64,000 nucleotides of DNA from Allomyces arbusculus (lineage: Eukaryota; Blastocladiomycota; Blastocladiomycetes; Blastocladiales; Blastocladiaceae): positions 452,007 to 516,006 of the forward strand of contig JADHYV010000010.1 in NCBI GenBank assembly GCA_027604705.1, written 5' to 3'. The notes beneath the pieces were generated by a model that worked only from the letters and a program-made list of their open reading frames with translations, ran no database searches and was not told the DNA's origin. The translations under genes were made by a program, and so were the position numbers. Shown in pieces: positions 47,612 to 60,429 of the stretch (position 1 is the first letter of the stretch; every line of letters starts with the position of its first letter).

Positions 47612-49237
47612 CTACGCCAATCCTACAATCGCAGCGGCCAACACCACCGTCCACCCCACTGCTCCCCACTCCACGGACCGAGCTCCGCCCGAAGACGCCG
47701 GTGGCTCGCCCTTCAACGACTTCAAGAGCAGCCTCCCCTGCTCGGCAATCACGCGCGCCTCGACATCGTCGGCCTTGACCCCGCCCATGAGATCCAAACT
47801 CAGCGGATTATCCCAGATGAGCGGGGCCCGGTCCGCACCGACACGGCACTCGCGCGCCGAGACAATACGCCACCCCTTTTGCACGAACCACGACACGGTC
47901 GTGTTCAAGTTACCCGCGGTCGCAACGTACACGAGCGACGTGATGCCCGGGTGCGCGTCGAGGTCGGTCAAGTTCGCGTCCGGTTGCAGGAACGGGTAGA
48001 CGGTGAGCGGTTTGCTCGAGTTCACAACGTGGATCGGGTACTGCTTGAGCAGGTCGGTCGGGAGCGGCGCGTTCTCGTTGGTTCTACGTGGAACGAGCAC
48101 ATCAGTTGTTCCTGGTCCGCACATCATCGCAACTCGCCCAACGCAAACATACTGGTTGGTCATGATCAGCACCGTCTTGTTGGAATTCTTGCACCTTTGC
48201 CACCCCAAGTCGCACGCAATCAGCATGTTCCCCACAACCACGCCGCAATCGGCCCAGCAATTCGTGCACGTCTCGCCTGCGTCGCACTGCCCGTTCCCGC
48301 ACGTCGCTGCAATCCCGTCGTCCGTGAGGGCCGTACCGTTCTTCTTGGCCGTGAGCCGACCCGTGCCGTCATCGCTGTCATCGTTAGTATCGTTCGGGCT
48401 CGTCTGGCCCGGCCCGACATTCGCACGCAGTGTCGGCGTCGGCGTCGGCGTCGCCGCCGACGAGCCCGACTTGGCCACGACCGCGGGACGCCGGTTCGCC
48501 GGGGCCGGAATTGACGCGTTCTGCGCGAGCGCGGCGCTCTGTCCGCCGCCAATTTGCACAAGCATGTCCCATCCGGTCGGGAAGCTTGTGGCCCTGACCA
48601 GCTGGAACGTGGCGACGGTTGGGACGACCGCGGGCATTGGCGCGTCGCGGCCGCTGTCGGCGGTCGGGTCGTCGACGGTCGGGGCCTCGAATATGGCACC
48701 TCGAAGTACGTTAATGGTCGACGATGTACTTTCCGAGTGCGAGGTCATGGGCGTCGTCGCGGTTCCGGCGCGCCGATTCTTGGGGAAGAGCATCGCCTCT
48801 GGTGCCTCGGTCGGTCCCGGGCCCTCACTACCGGAGCGGCTCATGCTCGTGCTGGCCGTCTTGCTTGCGGTCGTGGCCGTGGGCGTGGCCGTGGGCATGG
48901 CCTCGGTCTGGTTCGCGGCGGCGAGCGACATCGATAACGACGCGGTCGGAACGGGCGCTGGGAACAGTGGGTGCGGCAAGGTGAGGCTGATTGAGAAGGT
49001 CGGCAAAACAATGGCGACCTTACTGCTGCTGCTGCTGGTGGTGGTGGTCGTGGTCGGCAGCATGACCGTGTCCGACGGGGTCGACGACGACTTTTTGGCC
49101 AGGGCGAGAATCGGGCCCATCGCAATGTGGCCAAGCGCGACCAGCGCGAGAACAAGTGCGACCACGACCGTCCATAGAGAACGCGTGCGCGTGGTCGCTC
49201 GTCGTGGTCGACTCGGCCGTGCAGTCGCCGTGGTCAT
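47612..49237 (-). CDS. Secreted/surface glycoprotein with CGNGxCDxGExC motif and probable GPI signal
   Basis: Probable cell-surface protein of unknown role. I chose the ATG at 49237 for its near-perfect start context (GGCCACCATGA); in-frame ATGs exist at 49291 and 49378. A basic stretch is followed by a signal peptide or anchor (~residues 20-42). Then comes a ~260-residue Ser/Thr/Pro-rich region, probably O-glycosylated, and a cysteine-rich motif (CGNGQCDAGETCTNCWADC), a pattern seen in several fungal and oomycete secreted proteins. The C terminus ends in a hydrophobic tail (WTVVLAAAIVGLA) after a small-residue stretch, like a GPI signal. A 69-nt stop-free stretch (48084-48152, donor GTATGT, acceptor ACGTAG) is probably an intron; with it removed the protein is 518 aa. 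Confidence 0.7.
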   Translation of the reverse strand: MTTATARPSRPRRATTRTRSLWTVVVALVLALVALGHIAMGPILALAKKSSSTPSDTVMLPTTTTTTSSSSSKVAIVLPTFSISLTLPHPLFPAPVPTASLSMSLAAANQTEAMPTATPTATTASKTASTSMSRSGSEGPGPTEAPEAMLFPKNRRAGTATTPMTSHSESTSSTINVLRGAIFEAPTVDDPTADSGRDAPMPAVVPTVATFQLVRATSFPTGWDMLVQIGGGQSAALAQNASIPAPANRRPAVVAKSGSSAATPTPTPTLRANVGPGQTSPNDTNDDSDDGTGRLTAKKNGTALTDDGIAATCGNGQCDAGETCTNCWADCGVVVGNMLIACDLGWQRCKNSNKTVLIMTNQYVCVGRVAMMCGPGTTDVLVPRRTNENAPLPTDLLKQYPIHVVNSSKPLTVYPFLQPDANLTDLDAHPGITSLVYVATAGNLNTTVSWFVQKGWRIVSARECRVGADRAPLIWDNPLSLDLMGGVKADDVEARVIAEQGRLLLKSLKGEPPASSGGARSVEWGAVGWTVVLAAAIVGLA

Positions 49238-50481
49238 GGTGGCCGCGCACGGCGTCGCGGGTTCCCGCAGTGACGGCGACTGCAGCGGCATGGCGAGTGG
49301 GTACAGTTCGTCGTCGTTCGAGCAAGCTGCAGGCTTGACGTGTCTTCGCGAGATTCGGTTGGTACGGACAGACGACATCGAATGCAGCGCGGGGAAGGCG
49401 ATCACGGGCTTCGCGGTGTGGAACAGGTCGCCAGGCCGCCGCAAACAGGTTCCAGCGTTCAGGTGCGTCCCAACTCAAAGCGCACGCAGGCGCGACCACC
49501 ACGCGCACAGCTCGTTCAGGTCCGAGGGAATGAAGGCACGCAGCACGAAAAATCCGGGTCACGTCGGGCGGTGTCGCCACTTGACTTGGCCGTGCGAGCG
49601 CCACGCTCCGGAAGAAACGCCGCTTCGTATGACGTTGAGTAAATCTGCCGAATGGTGGGCGTGCGTTCGCAACAGGTGACGGAGAGGGTGCTGGGGTTCG
49701 AGATTGCCTCGCGAATCGCGACGTGGGCCGGCAAGAGATCAGGCGGGATGATGGTGCGTGATGTCGGCTCGGTAGCCTCGTTCGGTCAGCGTCGAGTTGC
49801 AGCAAGTCGCAGCGAGCGCGGCAGAACGCGCTTGTTGGTGGAGTTTCTCGAAAGGATGGTTACAATATTTTGCAGCGTCGATGGCGACAGGCAGGCGTGA
49901 GGCAGGCGATCAGTTTGGTTGCGTGTGGCGAAAATGTGACCATGGATCGCTGTCATGTCCATGCATCGCATCGTCGCCGAAGTCAGTGCGTTCCACCATA
50001 TTTATGCACAACGACACGCAGCAAATAGCGACACAAAACATCCGTATCGGCGTCGGAAGCGTCGGAGACAACGACGTGCCGCTCGCGTAGTGGAAAGCAG
50101 CACGCTGGCGCAACAGTGGTGGGTAATTACATTGAACACGGTCCCGATCAATACACGGCGTGGTGGAAATAAGCACAAGAAAAACGACCCCCAGAAAGAC
50201 GACAAAGAAACACAGAACAGGGAACAAGCAGCGTGGATGCGACAAGGGGAACAATACGATTTGTGATCAGAGGATGGCCACACGAGACCAGCCAGAGCAG
50301 CGCAGGGAAAGGGCGAATGGGTTGAATCACGCAAGAGAGCGCAAACGCGATAGATAGATGGTGGACGGGTGGAGACGGCGAGAGCGACGACGTATTTACG
50401 AGTAGAGATGGAGCAGGTACGGAGCAACGAGGAACCAGGAGTGACTGCATGCGTGGCCCGACCGGTGATATCAGGGTGCAC
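49238..50481. other. Intergenic region, no gene seen
   Basis: About 1.2 kb between two minus-strand surface-protein genes. Plus-strand frames run antisense to 5' flanking sequence and have no domain. Confidence 0.5.
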
Positions 50482-51235
50482 TTAGAGTGCAAACACGGCA
50501 AACGCCGCGACAACGAGCGCGGCCGCGGCGCCTGCCGAGAACGAGTTGGTGGCAGCACCGCTCTTGAGCGTCGACGTCGGCTGGGCCGGGTTCGAGCCAC
50601 TGGTCGGCGAGCCGTTCGGCGAGCCCGAAACGTTGTAGAGCGCGGCGTAGGCGATCAGAACCTTGCGGTCGACCGAAAAGAGCTTGACAATGTTAAAGTC
50701 GGCCAGCGACTGGTTGCGGTTGAGCACAAACTTCTGGTCAACGTGGCCATCGGACCCGAGCACAGGCGAGCCCGAAATCGGGAACGCGTTCACCTCGTTC
50801 ACCTCGCCCTTGACGGCGTAGAGCTGCGTGCTGCCGAGGTCGGGCAGGTAGGTGAAGTTCTTGAGCACAATCGTCTGTTTTTGCAAGAGTGATCATCGTC
50901 AGCATGAACGGTCGTGCAAGGAGAGGTGCGGCCGGGCAAGCAGGGCACATACGCAGCCGTCAATGTAGTCGACGAAACCGGAGACTTGCAGGTTCACGTC
51001 CTTGAGGTCGGGGTACATGGAGACCTGTTCGCGGTAAAAGACGATAAGGATCGGCTCTCCTTGCTGAATGACAAGCGAGCGCGAAGGCGGGATGCTTTAC
51101 CGTCGGCACGAGCGGGACGTTGCGCTGGATCCCATTCGGAATGGTGCCCTTGTCGCAGTTCGCGGCGATCGCAGCGGCAGCGAGTGCCAGGACGGCAACG
51201 GTGGCGAAAACGGCGTGGAGCAGGGCGCGCGACAT
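50482..51235 (-). CDS. Small secreted GPI-anchored protein (possible DM13-like fold)
   Basis: Exons 51101-51235, 50953-51063 and 50482-50874 give 212 aa. The first intron is only 37 nt (donor GTAAAG, acceptor ATTCAG); without it the frame would read into Arg-rich nonsense. The second is 78 nt. A clear signal peptide (~24 residues, Ala/Val-rich) ends before ANCDKG. A beta-rich middle with VSGFVDYIDGCTIVLKNFTYL faintly resembles DM13-type domains. A Ser/Gly/Pro/Thr linker and a hydrophobic Ala/Val tail form a typical GPI signal. Four N-x-S/T sites are visible. The function is unknown. Confidence 0.75.
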
Positions 51236-51693
51236 GTTGACGGATGCGGGCGACCGACGTTGGATGGCGGGAGGGGTTGCTGCAACAATGGAGAGGAGAA
51301 GAGAGGCCGAAACGACGTCGAGTCGCTTTATGATCGCGAGTCGTGAGCGAGGGCAAGGTCGGACACGTCGCTGAGCTGTGGGAATGATGGCAGCGGCGCA
51401 GAAGCGGCACGACCTCGAACGCTTCACGACGATGCATCCGTTCGGGGCAGAGTTGCTCGGTTGCTTCACAGACAGCTTTGCGGTCAACAGCGGTGAACCG
51501 CTTGCGCCGAATTCGTCCGGCCTCGGCAGCCTCGTTCCAGCCACCGTTTGCCATTGCACATCCCACGGCACGTTGCGGCACGCTTGAAGGAATAAATATG
51601 ACAAACAACCTTGGATTTATTCATGTTCATTTTCACGGTCAGGGCGCCGACCAAGGCGGCCACAGCCGGCGTTGCACTGGTCGATCAGCACTG
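51236..51693. other. Intergenic: small secreted gene promoter and DDX42 3' flank
   Basis: A 458-nt stretch between two minus-strand genes. No gene is seen. Confidence 0.5.
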
Positions 51694-54691
<2,998 letters not shown>

Positions 54692-55175
54692 GCGTCGAGT
54701 CACGCGGTTGCAGCTGGTCGGGAGCGTCGGTTTACTGGTCGACGCGGTCGTCGCGGCTGGACAGGATCAATCGAGCCGACAACGCAAGGTGATGTGGTGT
54801 GGTGGGCATGGCAAACGCGGATGGGTGCGGCAGGCGACTGGCTCACCTGCCCGTCAGACCTGCCCACACGCGTCGCCCGGCCGTCTGACGCCAGGCGCTG
54901 GGCCCGCCACCCTGGGCCGCGCTGGAACCGCGCCGGTGGCCTCGTCCTGGTCCCACCGAACGGCGGCGCCCCGCTCTGCAAGACTCATTCTGCGACCGGC
55001 GCGCCCCGAATCGCGACGCTCATCTCGTCCACCTGCAGCTGCCGCCGCTCAGACGTTTGTGTTCACTTCGTTCTGATTGCGGCGAGCAGCAGCGCCGGTC
55101 TGGCCGGACCGGCACAATCTGCGGCTGATGCACCAACTCCTGCACCAACAGCCTCCACACCAACGCAAAAGCAAG
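54692..55175. promoter_or_regulatory. Divergent intergenic region, DDX42 and methyltransferase
   Basis: The two genes start 484 nt apart and point away from each other. GC-rich, no TATA box seen. A bidirectional promoter is possible. Confidence 0.45.
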
Positions 55176-56159
55176 ATGAACGGCCATGACGCGCCCGCAT
55201 CGCCCATCATCCCCACAGCGCAGCCGCGGCCCACCAGTCCAGACAAGGTCATGACCGACACACTCAAGACACTCGCCGACGCGCCGCCCACCACGACCGC
55301 GTCGTGGACCCCCGAGGAGATTGCGTCCTTCTACGGCGCCTACGCGGCCAAGTACGACCAGGAAATTGAGGCCGACCTCGCCGCATACCCGGCTCCCTTT
55401 GTCCTCGGCGCGTGGGTCGTTGAGTGGCTGTGCGCGTATGGCAAGGACCTGCTCGCCCAAGACGCGGCCACGCATGTGCTGGACGCACATACGACCACGC
55501 CATACCGCATCGTCGACGCGGTCAACGCGCCGACAGCGGCTGCTGAGTGCGGCGTGCTGCGTGTGCTCGATCTCGGGTGCGGCACTGGCCAGTCGTCGCG
55601 CATGCTGTTTCGCGCGCAGCATGACCGAGACATGCAGGCGCCCGTCGAGGTGCATGGAATTGACGCGACCATGGAGGTATGGCACCATAAACCGTCGTTC
55701 GATTGGCGTGGTGATGTGCTCACGACCCCTGTCTCACCTCCGACTCAGATGCTCGAAAAGGCGACCGCGCGCCCCTTCACGTCGTTGACGTGCGCCAATA
55801 TTGAGCACCCGCTGCCCTACGCGTCCAACGCGTTCCACGCCGTGATATGCGTTGGGGTCATGGAATTCATTGCCGACGTCGGTGGCGTGATCGACCAGCT
55901 CGCGCGCATCACGACCGCGCCGCACGACGACACAGCACCGGCGCCGGTCGTGGCCGTGACGATACCCGAGCGCGCCCGTGGGGCAGTCGTGGACCGCGCT
56001 GACGGTGACTTGAATGCATGGACGCGCGCCGAGATGGAGGCCGTTTTCAAAACGCGCGGGTGGTGGGTCGAGCGGCACGTGCGGATGCACGGGTACGCGG
56101 ATTCGCAGACGGGCACGGTCACGTATTACCATGCGTTCCTGTTACAGAAGCGCGTGTAG
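55176..56159 (+). CDS. Class I SAM-dependent methyltransferase, METTL27-like
   Basis: Small-molecule or protein methyltransferase of unknown substrate. Exons 55176-55676 and 55749-56159 give 303 aa. The intervening 72 nt (donor GTATGG, acceptor CTCAG) are stop-free and in frame, but removing them restores the usual DATMEMLEKA spacing after motif II. An N-terminal helix (IASFYGAYAAKYDQEI) is followed by motif I VLDLGCGTGQSS, GIDATMEM, and motif IV-like FHAVICVGVMEFI. The order and the pattern YD.E....Y.AP match METTL27 (WBSCR27)-type proteins. Confidence 0.85.
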   Translation: MNGHDAPASPIIPTAQPRPTSPDKVMTDTLKTLADAPPTTTASWTPEEIASFYGAYAAKYDQEIEADLAAYPAPFVLGAWVVEWLCAYGKDLLAQDAATHVLDAHTTTPYRIVDAVNAPTAAAECGVLRVLDLGCGTGQSSRMLFRAQHDRDMQAPVEVHGIDATMEVWHHKPSFDWRGDVLTTPVSPPTQMLEKATARPFTSLTCANIEHPLPYASNAFHAVICVGVMEFIADVGGVIDQLARITTAPHDDTAPAPVVAVTIPERARGAVVDRADGDLNAWTRAEMEAVFKTRGWWVERHVRMHGYADSQTGTVTYYHAFLLQKRV

Positions 56160-57169
56160 ATCACGGCGCGCGAGGGCACCACGGCGCGCTCGGGCAAGCG
56201 TGCAGGGACGGTGAGGCTGCACGGTGTTTTGTTCGAGAACTGTTCCATATGCGCGGAACAAATACCGTCTTCGATGAAATCCATGCACGCCCGCGTACGA
56301 GTCGAATTGACAAAACGTGATCCAGGATGATGGGTCCAGGCGTGTGGGGCGCGTGGTGTGCTGCTGATCGGAGGCCGTTCCACGGCGTCGAATTAGGCGT
56401 CGCATGCCTGGCATCCCCCGCACCAAGTGCCTGGCCAGAAGCAACTCAAATGCAACCATCCGCCACGCCGGCAAACGTTACCGTGCACCGTGCGCCGGTG
56501 TCCAGCCATCAACGAAAACTCCACCACGCCAGACTCTCCCCTCGCAAAACGAACCGCGCGCCAACATCAAGGAGCGACATGGAGGCACGCTTGTGGCCAG
56601 GGCCATGCAGCGCCTCGCCGCCCGCCGCAAGAGAGGTTCAAACAGTCTCCGCGTCCGCACACGCGGCCGAGTTCTCCATCCCTCCCCAGCTGCCCTGACC
56701 AGCCGATCCATCCACGCTCCCCAAGCACTTCAAGACACTGGCATTCGATTGTCAGCAACCATCGTCAACTTGTCCACCCGGTCCCGCTGCCACCAAATCC
56801 CTGCGCGGCCTGCTGGACCACTGTCGCGGCATCAACACCAGCATCGCTGCACCATCCAACAATCCAGTAATCGCGACCGTTCAACGTCCCGATTTTGCGC
56901 TGCACGGTCGCTCCGCAACCCCGTTGTTCGGCTCCGACGCTGCGCGACTGCGGGCCCCTTGCTGCTCTCGTTTCGTGGCGCTGCGCCGGTGCGCCGCTCC
57001 ATTGCACCACTTGCCGTGGCACCGACCTGCCCGTGCCGCTGCGTTCAGCGGCCGTCGATCAAGCGCCATCCAAGTGCCATCCTTCCCCTCCTCTTTCTCT
57101 CCACTGCACGGTCCCTCCGCGCGCCCGGCCCTCGCTCGTATTTCGCACGCCTAAACGACCAATTCCACC
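56160..57169. other. Intergenic region, no gene seen
   Basis: About 1 kb upstream of the FAD monooxygenase. The long plus-strand frame (56404-57315) is Arg/Ser/Pro-rich and lacks domains; it looks like unconstrained GC-rich sequence or a long 5' UTR. Confidence 0.5.
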
Positions 57170-59752
57170 ATGGCGCACACTTGCGCGTTTGGCGACTTGA
57201 CGAGCCATATCTTCCCGCCGCCCGAATTTGCGATCATCGGCGCTGGTGTGGGTGTGTATCATGTCGTTTGGTGCTGTACACGAACGTCGAACAACTGACG
57301 CGGTGGAGTTGTTGATGATGCTTTTAGGCGGCCTGGTCACGGCGGCCATGTTTGAGCGCGCGCGCATCCCCTACGTCGTGCTCGAAAAACGCGAAAATGA
57401 TGCGCATCTCGACGGCGCCGACGTGGGTGCGTGCTTTTCCCCAACTCCGGCCCATCCGACTCGAGCACGACCACTCACCCCCCCCCCCCCCCCCTGTTGC
57501 CCCCTGTAATCAGCCCTCTACCCGACTTCGATCCAAATTCTCAGCGAGCTCGGCATTCCCGCAACGTTCTGGCCCGAACACTCGTCGCCCGTCAAGTCGG
57601 TCCACATTTGCCGCGCCAAGACGGCCAAGGACACGGTGCCCGCCGCCAACGGCCACTCGCGGCCGGTCGCGCCGATGCCGCCGGCCTCTAGGAGCGGCAA
57701 GTACAACGACCCAGTGCACGCGGCCGCGTCCAATTCGCTGGTCTCGCTCGCGGAAACGATCAAGATGGGCGCAGGTGCGCAGTCCGGGTTCGGTGGCGAC
57801 GCGCCGCTGTTGACGCCCGCCCAGGCGGCGATTAGCACCTTGGCGGCGCCGCCGCCCATCAAGACGCTTAACTTTGATAATATCTTGGGCGAGCATCAGG
57901 TCATGGTGCGTTGCTCCACTTGGTGTTGCTCTGTGCCCATCGTACGCGGAACGCATGTACTCACCGCTCCCGTCGATCGTATGTCTAGCGCATGACCAAC
58001 CGCCGCGCGTTAATGCGCGAACTGCAACGCCTGGTCCCGCGGTCCAAGTGCCTCCTCGGCGCGACCGTGATCCAGCTCACCGAGCAAGCCAAGCACATTG
58101 AGTTGATCTTCACGTACCAGTCGGCATTCGCGCAGCTGACCGTCCCGATCGTAATCGGCGCCGATGGCGTGAAATCGGTCGCGCGGCAAACGGTCCAGCG
58201 CGGCGCCAACAACATGGCGCGTCCGCCGCGGTACGCCGGCGAAATCTGCTGGCGCGGCTCGATCGACTTCACGAAAGACGAAAAGGACCCGGTCTTGGCC
58301 GCCCTCAAGGCGCAATTGTCGGACTTGTTTGTCAAGGAAGACTGGCAAAAACCCAATTCCGTGTCGCTCTACTACGCGCGCGACCGGCGCAGTTCCTGGG
58401 GGTTTCTCAACGAGTCCGGGTCGGTCGGGTACTGGTGGGTGCGCGAACGGTGGGCTGGGTCGCGCGACGAGTTTACGGCCATGCAGCGCAAGCAAGAGGA
58501 TATGCCGCAGTGGCCCGAACCGCTGCGCAGTCTCTACCGGCTCACCAACCAGCACGATTATTACTTGCAGCCGATTGTCGACCGCGAACACGATCGCGCC
58601 ACGTCCGAGTGGCACACGGCGCGGTGTGTCCTGCTCGGCGATGCGGCGCACCCGGCCACGCCCGAACTGTTCCAAGGGGCCAACTTGGCCGTCGAGGACG
58701 CGGCGATGCTCGCGGGGTTGATCGCGTCGTGCCCGCCGTCGACGCCGCCAGCCAAGATTTTTGCCGAATTTGCGGCCAAGCGGCTCAAGCACGTGACGCG
58801 CATTCAGAAAATGTCGTATTCGCAAACCAAGCTCTCGCAACTGCATTCCAAGCCGACGGTTATGCTGCGCAACGCGGCACTGAAACTGATCCCGACCCGG
58901 CTTCTCGAATCGCGGCTGCGCAAGACTGCGGCCTGGGACCCGAACGCGGCCTCGGTCGTGCACGCCGTGACCCATGGCCCGGGCAGTGGCGCATCGGCCG
59001 TGGGTGTCGCCTCGTCGCGCGCCTCGGTCGCGTCGTCGTCGGCGTCCGTGCGGTGGGCGCACGGGTCGTCGGCCGACTCGGATGTAGCGTCGGTGCACTC
59101 GGCGATCGCGCCAGCGTCCCCGTCACCGTCGGTCTTGGCGACGGCCGCGCCATCGGCGCGGTCGACCGCGCGGTACGCGGCCGGCATGGCCGCGACGGCG
59201 CCGAGTTCGGCGCGCACGTCCTATGAGTCGAGCGACGAGCTGGGGACTCCACGCGTGGGAACCAATACTGCGTTGCTGACGCGGCCATCGCTGTCGAATT
59301 TGCGCGCCGCGAATGCCAAGTCGGCACCGACGAGTCCCGCCCGTGCACCAAGTCCGCGCGGCCGCCGGTCCGGGTCGTTTGCGATGCCGTGGTCGCGGCA
59401 CCAGCGCCGTCCCTCGGCGGGCAGTTTGCCATCGCCCGCGACAACGAGCGCGAGTGCGAGCACGTCTGCGAGCAGTTCGCGGTCGCCGCACCGCACAGCG
59501 GGCCGGCACGGCGGGTATGAGCTGGACGACGCGGCGAGCATGAATGACCAGGACTTGTTTGATGCGCTCGACGATATGGAGGACGCTGAGTTGGGGCTGG
59601 CCGAGTTGAGTGTCGAGGATGACGAGGAGGATGAGGACGTGCCGGTGGGTGCGCGGGGGAGGCAGGGGAAGCCGCGGCCGCGCACGGTGATGAGGACGCC
59701 ACCCATGTCGCCACTGGATTCGGCAGCGTTCATGGAGGGAATTTCGCTGTGA
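57170..59752 (+). CDS. FAD-dependent monooxygenase with long disordered tail
   Basis: Flavin hydroxylase of the p-hydroxybenzoate hydroxylase superfamily; substrate unknown. Exons 57170-57251, 57328-57426, 57514-57905 and 57989-59752 give 778 aa. The first splice must use the third of three overlapping GT donors to build FAIIGAGVGGLVTAAM (FAD Rossmann motif). Exon 2 supplies YVVLEKRE. A DG motif (VIGADGVKSVAR) and the GD motif (CVLLGDAAHPATPELFQGANLAVEDAAML) follow. The catalytic part ends near residue 490; the rest is Ala/Ser/Arg-rich and low-complexity with an acidic end (DDEEDEDV). Introns are 76, 87 and 83 nt. Confidence 0.88.
57478..57494. repeat. Poly-C homopolymer (17 nt) in intron
   Basis: A run of 17 C in the second intron of the FAD monooxygenase, acting as or inside its polypyrimidine tract just before the acceptor at 57513. 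Confidence 0.9.
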
Positions 59753-60429
59753 TTGGAGGAGCGGGTGGAGAAGCAAGTGGGTGCGGGTGTTTGCTGCCCG
59801 TTGCAGATGATGTTGCGAAGTGGTCGTTTTTTATAGTTTTGAGGTGCTCGGTGGTTGCTGGCATTGGTTGCTGGCATTGTGCTCAATGTTGCAGCGTGGA
59901 CTGGTTCAATGTAAATGAAAGTCGTGTTTATGTCGGACCGACGCGCTCGCTGGTGCGGGGCCATGCCTGCCTGCCTGCCCGCCGCAAAGATGCTGCCAGA
60001 CTCCCGTCGCAGGGTAGGGCCGGTGCAAGGACTTCGGCACGCTGACGGGCAGGGCACAGATCGCCCCTGGCACCAGGCAGGCGGAGGCGCGAGACGTGGT
60101 GTCGCGGTGGTGTGACAAGCGCGTGCGGGCCCCACCGCAAATGCAGCTGGCCGACCGCACCGTTCCTGCTTGGGCAAGCGACACGCCGTCAACAGCGCCG
60201 TGCTCCTCGACATTGACGACGCTCGCCCACGATCCGCGCTACATCGCTGCTGGCCGCAACTGACTGCCAACGTCGCCAGCGCCATTCCCGCGCCCACTTG
60301 CTGCATTTCCACGGCAGCCCCGCTGACTTCAAGCCGCCCCGATCCCGCCACCGCGCCCAGATCCGCGTCAACAAACCCCCAACCTTGTCTACCCGCCGAC
60401 TCCCGCTCGCAGACGCTGATCTTGCCGCC
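59753..60429. other. Intergenic: kinesin promoter region
   Basis: A 677-nt stretch between two plus-strand genes: 3' UTR of the monooxygenase and 5' flank of the kinesin. No gene is seen. Confidence 0.5.

Noticed and set aside
56404-57315. 303-aa plus-strand frame upstream of the FAD monooxygenase
   Set aside because: Low-complexity Arg/Ser/Pro composition, no domain, and it overlaps the monooxygenase start in another frame.
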